DNA of 64,000 nt, taken from the NCBI GenBank assembly GCA_965202955.1, contig OZ241871.1, positions 2,790,001-2,854,000 on the forward strand, read 5' to 3'. The notes beneath the pieces are model-generated. The model worked only from the letters and a program-made list of their open reading frames with translations, searched no databases and was not told where the DNA came from. The stretch comes from Bin5 sp034422415. GTDB lineage: Bacteria > Chloroflexota > Anaerolineae > Caldilineales > Caldilineaceae. The translations under genes were made by a program, and so were the position numbers. This document shows positions 7,237-16,380 of this stretch, piece by piece (the stretch's first letter is position 1; the number at the start of each line of letters is the position of its first letter).

Positions 7237-9270
7237 ATGAAAAGTTTGAAAACGCCGAAAACCGACGTAACGCGGCGCGAGTTCATGCGCGTCTCCGCGT
7301 TTGCGACGGCGGGAGCAGTCCTGGCCGCGTGCGGCGGCGGCGCGGAAGCGCCGGCGGCCGAAGCGCCCATGGAGGAGGCGCCGGCTGACGACTCCAAGGA
7401 GATGGCCTCCGATATGCCGGAGTCCATGTACAACGAAGCGCCGCGGCTGGCCGAGATGGTGGCCAACGGCGACCTGCCGCCCGTTGACGAGCGCGTGCCG
7501 GTTAACCCGCTCGTGCTGGAGGGGCTGGATGGCATAGGTAACTACGGCGGCCTCTGGCGCGCCGGCTTCCGCGGCCAGGCCGACCACTTCGCCCTCAACC
7601 AGGTCATCATCCGCGGCATCCTGTCGATCAACCAGGAACTCACCATCAACCCGATGATTGCCGATTCCTGGTCGGTCAACGACGATGCCACCGAATACGT
7701 CTTCAACTTGCGAGAAGGCATGAAGTGGTCCAGCGGCGAACCCTTCACCAGCGCCGATTTTGTCTTCTGGTTCGAGGAGGAGATGAAGAACGAGACGCTG
7801 ACACCGGTCTTCCCCGGCTGGCTCACCAGCCCGGTCGAAGGCGAGAATGTTCCCGTGGAAATGACGGCCCCCGACGACACGACCGTCGTCTTCAAGTTCG
7901 CCGGGCCGAACGCCCTCTTCCACCTCGAGGGCGGCGTCGTTCTGAGCTGCCCCGTACGCTCTGCCGCCTACATGAAGCAGTTCCACCCGGACCATGCCGA
8001 CGACCAGGCCGCACTCGACGCCAAGATCGCCGACGCCGGCCTGGAGAACTGGACCGAGCTCTACACCGACATGCGCAGCGGACGCCACGAAAACCCCGAC
8101 AGCCCCATGCTGTATCCGTGGATTCTGCAAAGCGACTACACCGAAGAGATTGTCAACTGCACGCGCAACCCCTACTTCTGGGCCGTCGACACCGCCGGCA
8201 ACCAGCTTCCCTACATTGACGATCTCTCCTTCCGCCTCTTCCAAGACTCTGACGTGCATGCACTGCGACTCGTGAACGGTGAGATCGACTGCCAGTCCCG
8301 CCACATCCGCAACACCGACCTCACCGTGCTCAAGGAGAACGAGGAGAGTGGCGACTACAAGATCCAGTTCTGGCGCTGGACCGCCGTCTACGGTGTCCAT
8401 TTCAACATGACCACCAACGACGACCGCCGCCGCGAACTCTTCCAGGAACGCGACTTCCGCATCGCTGTCTCCCTGGGCTTCAACCGCGACGAAGTCAGGG
8501 AACTGATCTACGATGGGTTCGGGACCAACATGCAGTACGGACCCCCCGTCGAATCTCCCGTGCACCACGCAAAGCTTAGCAACGCCTATCTCGACTACGA
8601 CCCCGACCAGGCCAATGCGCTGCTCGACGGCCTTGGCTACACCGAAAAGGACGGCGACGGCTACCGCCTCTGGAAAGATGGCAGCGGCGAGCGCATCAGC
8701 TGGACCATGCTGGGCGGCGCCGAGATCTCCGACCTCAGCCAGACGTTCATTGACTACCTCGCCGACCTCGGTTTCGAGGTCAACTATCGCGGTGTCGACC
8801 GCTCGCTCAGCATCGAGCTACACCAGTCCAACGACGTCGAATGTACTACGTCGTTCATGGACCGCAACCTTGTGCCTCTGGCTGATCCCCAAGTCTGGGT
8901 CAAGCACCGCAATATTAACGACCGCCCCTGGTGCAACGCCTGGACCGCCTGGAAGCTCGACCCCTCCAATCCCATCGCGCAGGAGCCGCCCGCCGGCCAC
9001 TGGATCTGGACGATCTGGGACCTGTGGGACCAGATTCGCGCCACCCCCGGCGAGCAGGCCCAGGCCGATCTCTTCAAGCAGATTCTCGAAATCTGGTCCG
9101 AAGAACTGCCCTCGGTCGGCTTCTTCGGCGAACTGCCGCGCTTGGTCATGGTCAAAAACGGCTTCAAAGGCATCCATGCCGGCAACCCGTGGGACTGCTG
9201 CCGCGGCGTCTATGAGCACATCATCGACAATGCCACCTGGTACTGGGAAGACCCGGAAAACCATATGTAG
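7237..9270 (+). CDS. ABC transporter substrate-binding lipoprotein, SBP_bac_5 family (copy 2)
   Basis: A 677-residue paralogue of the preceding gene, with the same twin-arginine lipoprotein leader (TRREFMRVS, then LAAC), the same acidic linker and an almost identical end (WYWEDPENHM). CAAGGAGAA precedes the ATG at 7237. The strongest similarity between copies is in the linker, in the residues that follow it and in the C-terminus (GIHAGxPWDCCRGVYEHII). The middle, where ligand contacts are expected, differs more. Two receptors for one permease usually widen the substrate range. The gene is probably co-transcribed with copy 1 and the permeases. Confidence 0.92.
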   Translation: MKSLKTPKTDVTRREFMRVSAFATAGAVLAACGGGAEAPAAEAPMEEAPADDSKEMASDMPESMYNEAPRLAEMVANGDLPPVDERVPVNPLVLEGLDGIGNYGGLWRAGFRGQADHFALNQVIIRGILSINQELTINPMIADSWSVNDDATEYVFNLREGMKWSSGEPFTSADFVFWFEEEMKNETLTPVFPGWLTSPVEGENVPVEMTAPDDTTVVFKFAGPNALFHLEGGVVLSCPVRSAAYMKQFHPDHADDQAALDAKIADAGLENWTELYTDMRSGRHENPDSPMLYPWILQSDYTEEIVNCTRNPYFWAVDTAGNQLPYIDDLSFRLFQDSDVHALRLVNGEIDCQSRHIRNTDLTVLKENEESGDYKIQFWRWTAVYGVHFNMTTNDDRRRELFQERDFRIAVSLGFNRDEVRELIYDGFGTNMQYGPPVESPVHHAKLSNAYLDYDPDQANALLDGLGYTEKDGDGYRLWKDGSGERISWTMLGGAEISDLSQTFIDYLADLGFEVNYRGVDRSLSIELHQSNDVECTTSFMDRNLVPLADPQVWVKHRNINDRPWCNAWTAWKLDPSNPIAQEPPAGHWIWTIWDLWDQIRATPGEQAQADLFKQILEIWSEELPSVGFFGELPRLVMVKNGFKGIHAGNPWDCCRGVYEHIIDNATWYWEDPENHM

Positions 9271-9287
9271 TCGATTGTGAAACGTGG

Positions 9288-9332
9288 ATAGTGGATAGTG
9301 GCTCCCGTAGCCGTCTGTCCACTATCCACTAT
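9288..9332 (+). repeat. inverted repeat between binding protein and permease genes
   Basis: A perfect 14-bp stem, ATAGTGGATAGTGG at 9288-9301 and its complement at 9319-9332, with a 17-base loop. The arms are themselves built of TGGATAG units. There is no T-run, so this is more likely an mRNA-stabilising or dispersed intergenic element than an intrinsic terminator. Confidence 0.75.
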
Positions 9333-9358
9333 TCTCTGACCACTGGGGTTCGCTCGAT

Positions 9359-10354
9359 ATGTTCTCATACATCCTGGGCCGCTTCGCGGTGATGATACCG
9401 ACTCTCTTCGTCATCTCGATCGTCACCTTTATCCTCATCCAGCTTCCGCCGGGCGATTACCTGACAACCTACGCCGCGCAGCTGCGCGAACAGGGCGACG
9501 AGGTCGACGAGGTCATGATTGCCAGGCTGGAAAGGCGCTACGGCCTGGGCCAGCCGCAGCACATCCAATATCTCAAATGGATCTCGGGAATCCTGCTGCG
9601 CGGCGACTGGGGCGACTCGATGTTGTACCAGAAACCCGTGGCGAGTCTGATCTGGGAACGGCTCGGCCTCACGTTTATCCTTTCATTTACGACCCTGATG
9701 TTTAGCTGGCTGGTATCGATCCCGCTTGGGGTCTATTCAGCGACCCACCAGTACTCGGTGACCGACTATGTCGTCACCGCACTCAACTTCATCGGCAAAG
9801 GGTTCCCCGAGTTCATGCTCGCCCTCGTCCTCATGTGGCTGGTGACCGTCTATACCGATATGAGCGTCGGCGGCCTATTCAGCCCCGAATATATGGACGC
9901 GCCCTGGACCATCGACCGCGTACTCGATCTGCTGGCCCATTTCTGGATCCCGATCGTAGTCCTGGCAGTGGGCAGCACCGCCAACGGCATCCGCATCACC
10001 CGCGCCAATCTGCTCGACGAGCTCAACAAGCCCTATGTAGAGACAGCACGCGCCAAGGGTGTCAAGGAGACAAAGCTGATCTGGAAATACCCGACGCGCG
10101 TCGCCCTCAACCCCTTCTTCAGCACCGTGGGTTGGTCGCTTGCGGACCTGATTTCGGGCACGACCATCGTGGCCATCGTTCTCAGTTTGCAGACAACCGG
10201 CCCCATGCTCGTCACCGCGCTGATCAACCAGGATATGTTTCTGGCCGGCAGTTTCATCATGATGCTCAGCGTGCTGACGGTGATCGGCACATTGCTGTCC
10301 GACCTGCTGCTGGCATGGGTTGATCCACGCATCCGCCTGGAAGAGACGGGATAG
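9359..10354 (+). CDS. ABC transporter permease, OppB/DppB type
   Basis: A 331-residue inner-membrane permease. The N-terminal hydrophobic segment (FAVMIPTLFVISIVTFILIQL) is followed by a long external loop and about five more membrane segments. The cytoplasmic coupling loop reads YVETARAKGVKETKLI, the EAA-type motif that docks on the ATPase. Length and layout match OppB. It forms the channel with the OppC-like protein downstream. The start is the ATG at 9359. Confidence 0.93.
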   Translation: MFSYILGRFAVMIPTLFVISIVTFILIQLPPGDYLTTYAAQLREQGDEVDEVMIARLERRYGLGQPQHIQYLKWISGILLRGDWGDSMLYQKPVASLIWERLGLTFILSFTTLMFSWLVSIPLGVYSATHQYSVTDYVVTALNFIGKGFPEFMLALVLMWLVTVYTDMSVGGLFSPEYMDAPWTIDRVLDLLAHFWIPIVVLAVGSTANGIRITRANLLDELNKPYVETARAKGVKETKLIWKYPTRVALNPFFSTVGWSLADLISGTTIVAIVLSLQTTGPMLVTALINQDMFLAGSFIMMLSVLTVIGTLLSDLLLAWVDPRIRLEETG

Positions 10355-10448
10355 TTGTTATGGCATGCGCTGCCGCATCGCTGCTAGCGCGCGACTGTAG
10401 AATGCAGTTTCGCAAAAAATAAACGTAGTGGAAGGGACCGGAGAGACG

Positions 10449-11630
10449 ATGACGATTGAAAAACAGAGACTGGCCGCCTCTGTAGACGAACCGGAAGAGG
10501 ATGAGCGCTATCTCGATATTGGGGAGGAAGAGACCCAGGTCGCCGTTGCCTCATTCTGGCAGTTGATCTGGTGGCGTTACCGCCGCCACCGCGTGGCTGT
10601 CTTCAGCACCTTTGTCGTACTGATCTTTTATCTGATCGCGGCCTTCAGCGAGTTCGTCGCGCCTTACGACCCGGAAGCCAAGTTCGTAAAATATAAATTG
10701 CACCCGCCGACGCCGATCCACTTCATCGATGAAGAAGGCAACTGGCATATGCCCTTCATCTACCAGACCGTGCGCGAACGGGACCCGGAGACTTTCCGCA
10801 ACACCTACCACCCGGACACAGCCATCCGCCATCGCATACGCTTCTTCCCCAAGGGGGAGGAGTATAAGTTGTGGGGTGAATTTGAGGCGACCACCAAGCT
10901 TTTCGGCCTCGACGTACCCCACGAAGAGCAGGGCTTCTTCCTACTGGGCACCGACCGGCTGGGACGCGACATGTTCTCCCGCGTCGCCTACGGGGCACGC
11001 CTCTCACTTTCCATCGGCCTCATCGGCGTTGCCATCAGTCTTGTCCTCGGCATTCTACTGGGAGGGCTGTCCGGCTACTACGGCGGCACCGTCGACAATA
11101 TCATCCAGCGCATCATCGAGTTCCTGCGCTCGATCCCTTCGATCCCACTGTGGATGGGGCTGAGCGCGGCGCTGCCGCCGGGGTGGCCGATCATCTATGT
11201 CTATTTCAGCATTACCGTCATTATCTCCTTTATCGGCTGGACCGGCATGGCCCGCGTCGTGCGCGGCAAGTTCCTGCAGTTGCGCGAGGAAGAGTTCGTC
11301 ATGGCGGCGCGCTTCTCCGGCAGCAACGAACTGCGCATCATCCTGCGCCACATGCTTCCCTCCTTCCTCAGCCACATCATCGCCTCCATGACGCTGGCGA
11401 TCCCGTCGATGATTCTCGCCGAGACCGCGCTCAGCTTTCTCGGCCTGGGACTGCGCCCGCCCGCCATCAGCTGGGGCGTACTGCTGCAGGAAGCGCGGAA
11501 CATCAGCGCGGTCGCCATCGCCCCCTGGACGGTGGTGGCGCCGACCCTTATGGTGGTGATCGCGGTGACAGCGTTCAACTTCATGGGCGACGGTATGCGC
11601 GACGCCGCAGACCCCTACGCCAGCCTCTAA
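10449..11630 (+). CDS. ABC transporter permease, OppC/DppC type
   Basis: About 393 residues. A polar, acidic head (EEDERYLDIGEEE) precedes the first membrane segment (VAVFSTFVVLIFYLIAAF). A long periplasmic insert of roughly 100 residues follows, then the conserved GTDRLGRDMFSRVAYGARLSL. The EAA loop is EEEFVMAARFSGSNELRIIL, and the tail NFMGDGMRDAADP is typical of OppC. The ATG at 10449 is preferred to a GTG at 10428 because purine-rich GGAGAG and AAGGGA lie just before it, although spacing is not ideal. It pairs with the OppB-like permease. Confidence 0.92.
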   Translation: MTIEKQRLAASVDEPEEDERYLDIGEEETQVAVASFWQLIWWRYRRHRVAVFSTFVVLIFYLIAAFSEFVAPYDPEAKFVKYKLHPPTPIHFIDEEGNWHMPFIYQTVRERDPETFRNTYHPDTAIRHRIRFFPKGEEYKLWGEFEATTKLFGLDVPHEEQGFFLLGTDRLGRDMFSRVAYGARLSLSIGLIGVAISLVLGILLGGLSGYYGGTVDNIIQRIIEFLRSIPSIPLWMGLSAALPPGWPIIYVYFSITVIISFIGWTGMARVVRGKFLQLREEEFVMAARFSGSNELRIILRHMLPSFLSHIIASMTLAIPSMILAETALSFLGLGLRPPAISWGVLLQEARNISAVAIAPWTVVAPTLMVVIAVTAFNFMGDGMRDAADPYASL

Positions 11631-11694
11631 CTCTCTGACCGGGGGCGGTCCCCATCAACCTGCTGCCGCCCCGCTCTGCGCGCGAGGAACGCTT

Positions 11695-11988
11695 ATGATC
11701 ATCAAAGGCAGCGCCATCCCCGAGGTGAACTTCCGCAAAGGCTACGAGATCAACGATGCGCAGGAGCAGATCGACCACTTCGCCGTGCGCATCACCACGC
11801 CCGCCAACCCGTTTGAACCGGAAAAACACGGCGAGCAACGCTTCTGGTACATCCTGGAGGGCGAGGCTACCGTTACCATCAACGGCGAGAGCACGACCGT
11901 CGGCCCCTCCGATCTGATCCTGATTACGCCCTGGGCCGACCACAGCCTGCGCGCCGATAACTGGGTGCGCTGGATCTGCTTCGGCTAA
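11695..11988 (+). CDS. small cupin-domain protein
   Basis: A 97-residue single-domain cupin with the two motifs PEKHGEQRFWYILEGEA (motif 1, one histidine and glutamates) and PWADHSLRA (motif 2). Such proteins bind a metal and act as sugar isomerases, epimerases or sensors. GAGGAA lies 6 bases before the ATG. It follows the oppC-like gene by 64 bases and is probably in the same operon. The substrate cannot be told from sequence. Confidence 0.85.
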   Translation: MIIKGSAIPEVNFRKGYEINDAQEQIDHFAVRITTPANPFEPEKHGEQRFWYILEGEATVTINGESTTVGPSDLILITPWADHSLRADNWVRWICFG

Positions 11989-12013
11989 ACAACGCAAAAG
12001 GAAATCCCAAACG

Positions 12014-13216
12014 ATGCCACGCAAGCTGAAATTGGCCTTGATCGGCCTGGGCCGCCGCGGCCGCAGTTCGCACCTGCCCATCTACCCCAAGTTGAACGAT
12101 GTATTCGAGTTCGTCGCCGTCTGCGACAAGGAGGAGGAGGTCCTGAGGGAGGTTGCCGCCGAATATGGCGTCAACGCCTACACCAGCGTGCGCGCTCTGG
12201 TCGCATCCGAGGAGTTGGATGTCGTCGACGTGGTCGTGCCCGGCGATGCCCACCACCCGATCTGCTGCTACCTGGCGGAGCACGGCATCAACATTATCGT
12301 CGAGACGCCGGTCTCCGTCACCCGCCCCATGACCGACATGATGAGCGAGGCCGCCGCACGCAACAAGATCAAGCTCGAGGTGGCCGAGAACTACCATCGC
12401 GTACCGATGGCCCGTTTTCAGTTCGAGGTGATCGACTCCGGTGTGATCGGCGAGGTGGGCCGCATCTACCGTATCTTCTACGAGGGCGGCTACCACGGTA
12501 TGAGCATGTTGCGTCTTCTCGCCGGCAGCCCGCCCAAGTCGATCCTCGGCATCACCCACGTGACCGACGTCGTCCCCATCATTGACCGCATGAAACGCCA
12601 CCATTCACAGGAAAACTGCACCACCAGCTTCCTCGAGTTCGAGAACGGCGCCGCGGCGACGATGATCTACTCCAACGTGATCCACGCCCGCTCGCTCGGC
12701 CGCAAGAACGCCGGCATCTCCCAGATCGACGGCACGCGCGGCGCCATCGTCGGCAATACCGTCTACTTCACCGATCCCGCCGACTACCAGGACGGCGCCA
12801 TCGCCAACGCCTACGAACCCCGCATCTCCACCATCGAGGTGGACGGGCGCGAGGTCCTGCAGCGTATCAGCCTCGAGCTGCCCGACCGGGAGATCGCCTG
12901 GGAGAATCCATACGCCCATCTCGGTATAGGCGAGAACAACGGCCGCGGCGTTGACATGGCGGACCAGCTCATGAGCATCGCCAACGCCGTCCTGGATGAT
13001 ATCGAGCCGACCTACGGCGTTCAGGAGGCCCGGCTCGATCAGGAGATGTCACTTGCGGCCTCCGAATCGGCGCTGATGAACAAGCAGCCGCTGGACTTCC
13101 CTCTGCGCTCGCCCTCAGAAGCCGAGCAGCGTATCCTGGCAAAGTTCAAAGAGACCTACGGCTACGATTACACCGATACCGAGCCTCTGCTCGATCTCTT
13201 CTACCCCCGCCGCTAA
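12014..13216 (+). CDS. Gfo/Idh/MocA family protein with an altered EKP motif
   Basis: A 400-residue protein. The N-terminal Rossmann domain begins LALIGLGRRGRSSHLP and includes AVCDKEEEV. The C-terminal alpha/beta domain has the family pattern GEVGRIYRIFYEGGYHG. The family oxidises or reduces sugars, inositols and their derivatives with NAD(P). In place of the usual EKP at the end of the Rossmann domain it has ETP (IIVETPVSVTRP), so the lysine normally close to the active site is absent. Activity may therefore be changed. AAAGGAAA precedes the ATG. Position after the transporter genes suggests it acts on the imported compound. Confidence 0.88.
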   Translation: MPRKLKLALIGLGRRGRSSHLPIYPKLNDVFEFVAVCDKEEEVLREVAAEYGVNAYTSVRALVASEELDVVDVVVPGDAHHPICCYLAEHGINIIVETPVSVTRPMTDMMSEAAARNKIKLEVAENYHRVPMARFQFEVIDSGVIGEVGRIYRIFYEGGYHGMSMLRLLAGSPPKSILGITHVTDVVPIIDRMKRHHSQENCTTSFLEFENGAAATMIYSNVIHARSLGRKNAGISQIDGTRGAIVGNTVYFTDPADYQDGAIANAYEPRISTIEVDGREVLQRISLELPDREIAWENPYAHLGIGENNGRGVDMADQLMSIANAVLDDIEPTYGVQEARLDQEMSLAASESALMNKQPLDFPLRSPSEAEQRILAKFKETYGYDYTDTEPLLDLFYPRR

Positions 13217-13269
13217 GCGGTGAAATGCCGCGCGCCGGTAACCGGGGTTGCACGGAAAGGACGTGTACA

Positions 13270-13587
13270 GTGGAATTCCTGGATGTTGAAAAGAAGGGTA
13301 TCTCCCGTTATCTGCTCGACGCTGATGTCGAGGGCGAGCCGCTGCGCGTCCACATTTCGGAGGTCGACGCGGGTCAGCGCTCCCATCCGCCCCACCGTCA
13401 CGGCGGTTATGAGGCTTTCTACATGATTGAAGGAGAGGGGACGCTGGAGATCGACGACGAGCGTCACCTGCTGCGCGCCAACGAAGCGGTGGTTTTCGAT
13501 CCGCGCAAGCTGCACGGGCTGGTCAACACCAGCGACGCGCCGATGCGCTACATGGTGATCATCCGGCCCGAGGAGGGTGAAGCGTAG
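13270..13587 (+). CDS. cupin-domain protein
   Basis: A 105-residue single cupin from a GTG at 13270 that has AAGGA 8 bases upstream. An ATG at 13225 would add a Cys/Arg-rich leader unlike the family. Metal ligands are visible in HPPHRHGGYEAFYMIEGEG (HxH and Glu) and in the second motif FDPRKLHGLVNTS. It lies 53 bases after the Gfo/Idh/MocA gene and probably ends this plus-strand operon. It faces the large minus-strand gene with 3 bases between the stops. Confidence 0.85.
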   Translation: MEFLDVEKKGISRYLLDADVEGEPLRVHISEVDAGQRSHPPHRHGGYEAFYMIEGEGTLEIDDERHLLRANEAVVFDPRKLHGLVNTSDAPMRYMVIIRPEEGEA

Positions 13588-13590
13588 AGT

Positions 13591-16272
13591 TTACGAAAAG
13601 TCGAGCTGCATGAGCAGGTCCATGAACTGGATGCCCATTGTTTCTGCGCCCAGTTCAGTGCTCGAGTAGGGGTTGTCATAGTGAAGAAAGCCGCTGAGCT
13701 CCTCTTCCTTCTCGTTGACGAGCAGCGGGCCGCTCCAGCCGAAGTCGATGCTCTCGCCGCGCAGGCTCGTCAGGTGAACACTGTCCTCCTCGAAGGTGAC
13801 GTCCAGCGCCGCCACCTTCTCCACGAACTCGGCAAAGCTTCCGTCCACTTCCGCGCGCCCCATCTGTAACAGCCACACGTTCTTTTGCCCGTACGAGCGC
13901 AGTTCGCGCAACGCGCTCTTGCCGCTCTCGGTCAGCGACAGACCGCCCGACGCCGTAATCGCCAGGTAGCCGTCCCCCACGCGGCCGCAGGCCCAGCCCT
14001 CCCGCATCTCGTGCTCGTCAAAGGCAAAGATCGGGAAATAGGCATGGGTGAAACCGAGCCAGTCATCCTTCCCCAGCCTGTGGACTGCCACCAGCAGGTC
14101 TTTCCACTGCGCCACGCGTGGCAGCGCGACATTGCCGCGCCAGAAGTTGGGTCGATGTGAACCGTCTTCACTCAGACAGGGCGGGTGCGTCACAAAGACG
14201 ACCGCCTCCGGCGACAGCGTCGCCTGCCAGACATGCTCCTGGTAGCCGCGTTCACCCGGCCGGTAGTCCTGTGCCGAAGCCAGCATAAAGTCAGGGGTCT
14301 TGTAGGTGACCTTGTTCACCTCCCATTCACCCTCGGCGCCGTCGCACCACGCCTCCAACTGCCCAGCGTGCCGTTCGCGGCTCCAGATTTCGTCCGCCGG
14401 GTCGATCGAGATCGCCTCAATGACGGTCGGCAGCTGGTAGTTGGCGGCGCAGGCCAGGCTGACCGTTCCGCAGATATTCCGATTGAAGAAGCCTTTGCCC
14501 CATAGCAGACGCGCGACGCCAGAAGTCGGCTCCTGATAGGCATCTTTGATGTAAGGCGCGAGCGTGCGGCCGTGGCTGGAACCGAATACCCCCTTGAACG
14601 AGTTGACCGCCAGCCCGAAGAACATCTTGTCCAGCACCACCGCGGCCAGCTCACGCACGTTGTCATCCTCTGACAAATCGACCAGGTGGGAGAGGGCCAG
14701 CACGTACTTTTCGAAAAAGTCGTTGGAGTCCCACTCGCTGAAGCCGCCCGCGGCCCGTTTTCGCAGCCATGAGAGCGCACGCTTCTCACCCTGCTCGCGG
14801 CGCTGACTGCCGCTCAGCCCGGCGTTGGAAAACGTCTCGTCCGGCAACAACTGGCCTGCCAGGATCTCACACGTGTGGAAAAGAATCTGGTGGTCCTCCG
14901 ACCAGAAGAACATGGCATCCGCGCCCGGCTCGTCCATCCAGTAGCGAAAGCCGAGGAAGCAGTCCTGCAGCGGCTCCGCCAGCGTCTGCGGGAAGCCCGG
15001 CTCCTCGATGTAGCGTCCCACCATGCCCAGCAGGCCGACAAGCTCGATGTCGCTGTATTCGCCCCGTGCGTTGATCGAGCCGATTGAGTCCAGGATCACC
15101 TGCTCGTTGAGCTTGTCCCACATCCCCAGTTCCATCGCCGCGATCTCGGCGAAGAGGCCGCCCCCAGCGCCCAGTCGGGCCGCGTAGAGCAGGGCTTCTC
15201 GGCGGCGCCCCGGGTAGGTGCCGTATCGCTCGGTGGAATACTCACTATTGCCGACAATGTGAACGTCCAACCTGCGTTCGACGCGCAGGTCTTCGACATA
15301 ATAGTGCTCCGGATTGGGGAAGAGCATCACCTGGTAGTCGCCCTCGGGAAATTGGAAGGCGTTCCCCAGCAGGATCTCGTCGCGGTGCTCGCCCTTCGTG
15401 TGGTGTTCGCTGTAGATGCGTCCGTCCCTGCGCACCAGCCTGACGGCAAAATCGTCCTCCGCCGGTTCACTCTCCGGCCAGCGCACGACAACCTTCGCAT
15501 GACGGCTGTACAGGTCCCGTTCCAGGTAGGCCCGCTCAAACAGCGACTCCAGTTTCTGCCTGCGATTCTCCGGTCGAACCGACGTGGGCAAGAGCACGCC
15601 GACGTCTTCTGCATCCGCGTCATCAGCCAGCTGCAACGCCATCACGTAAGGGCACTCCCGCAACGCGACCGCCTCGAAACTGACGCCGACCTCGTTTTGT
15701 CCCTCCTCCAGCTGTGCAGTGAACTTGACCGTATGCGGCAGCTGATGATGGAAATGCTCAACGCGCCGACACAGCCTTCCGTTGATCCAGACGCCGGCGG
15801 GACCGTTGGTCGTTAGAGCCAGGGTCACCTCGCGCGCCGCGGGGCTATCCAGCACGCAGTAGGCCCAGGCCTGCAGATAGTGGGGGGTACGGTGGAAGGC
15901 GGAGAGATCAACGAAGTGATCCTCGAGGCAGCGGACGACGCGCCACGTGGTCTCGTCGCGGTCGGACACCAACTTGTGACGTTCCAGTGCGCCGGCGAAG
16001 ATCTCCGTTGACGCGGGCAGCGCGGGATCCTGCGCCGGTCCGCCCGCCGCGGGCGTTGCTCTGAAAGCGGACGCAACCTCCTGTTTGAAGTCCGGCCCCG
16101 CGAAGCCGCCGAAATCGGCAATCGGTGTTGCCACCGGCCCCGCGACCAGCCAGCTGTCGATAAAGCCGTCCCTCAGTCCGTACTTCAGCCAGACCGGCGC
16201 GGTATTTTCCTGGTCCCCAGTCCCCGCGTTCTCCGACTGTGCGGAGGGCTGAGCGCCAACCTCTGTGCTCAT
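13591..16272 (-). CDS. large protein of unknown function, possible toroid carbohydrate enzyme
   Basis: 893 residues, no signal peptide and no membrane segment. Residues 1-220 look like beta-sandwich material (DSWLVAGPV, GPAGVWINGRLCRRVEHFHH), as seen in accessory domains of glycoside hydrolases. Residues 350-640 are helical, with Trp/His/Glu-rich patches (MFFWSEDHQILFHTCEILAG, FSEWDSNDFFEKYVLALSHL) reminiscent of alpha/alpha-toroid hydrolases or lyases. The end is again beta-rich. No catalytic signature could be assigned. GGAG lies about 10 bases before the ATG. The gene sits between the transporter's metabolic genes and oppD, so processing of an imported glycan is a reasonable guess. Confidence 0.75.
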   Translation of the reverse strand: MSTEVGAQPSAQSENAGTGDQENTAPVWLKYGLRDGFIDSWLVAGPVATPIADFGGFAGPDFKQEVASAFRATPAAGGPAQDPALPASTEIFAGALERHKLVSDRDETTWRVVRCLEDHFVDLSAFHRTPHYLQAWAYCVLDSPAAREVTLALTTNGPAGVWINGRLCRRVEHFHHQLPHTVKFTAQLEEGQNEVGVSFEAVALRECPYVMALQLADDADAEDVGVLLPTSVRPENRRQKLESLFERAYLERDLYSRHAKVVVRWPESEPAEDDFAVRLVRRDGRIYSEHHTKGEHRDEILLGNAFQFPEGDYQVMLFPNPEHYYVEDLRVERRLDVHIVGNSEYSTERYGTYPGRRREALLYAARLGAGGGLFAEIAAMELGMWDKLNEQVILDSIGSINARGEYSDIELVGLLGMVGRYIEEPGFPQTLAEPLQDCFLGFRYWMDEPGADAMFFWSEDHQILFHTCEILAGQLLPDETFSNAGLSGSQRREQGEKRALSWLRKRAAGGFSEWDSNDFFEKYVLALSHLVDLSEDDNVRELAAVVLDKMFFGLAVNSFKGVFGSSHGRTLAPYIKDAYQEPTSGVARLLWGKGFFNRNICGTVSLACAANYQLPTVIEAISIDPADEIWSRERHAGQLEAWCDGAEGEWEVNKVTYKTPDFMLASAQDYRPGERGYQEHVWQATLSPEAVVFVTHPPCLSEDGSHRPNFWRGNVALPRVAQWKDLLVAVHRLGKDDWLGFTHAYFPIFAFDEHEMREGWACGRVGDGYLAITASGGLSLTESGKSALRELRSYGQKNVWLLQMGRAEVDGSFAEFVEKVAALDVTFEEDSVHLTSLRGESIDFGWSGPLLVNEKEEELSGFLHYDNPYSSTELGAETMGIQFMDLLMQLDFS

Positions 16273-16380
16273 GGATGGACTACTCCGTTCAGAATGTGGA
16301 TTGGGAAAGACGGGGCGCTATTTCGGCAGGCCGCAGAAAGCGGACCGTACGGCGATTTCAGCGAAGTTGCGGGCCGTCCT

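Noticed and set aside
5995..8568. An 857-codon open frame on the minus strand across both binding-protein genes
   Set aside because: It is antisense to two clear lipoprotein genes and arises from their GC-rich codon pattern. Its translation is repetitive Val/Asp/Gly/His text with no domain.
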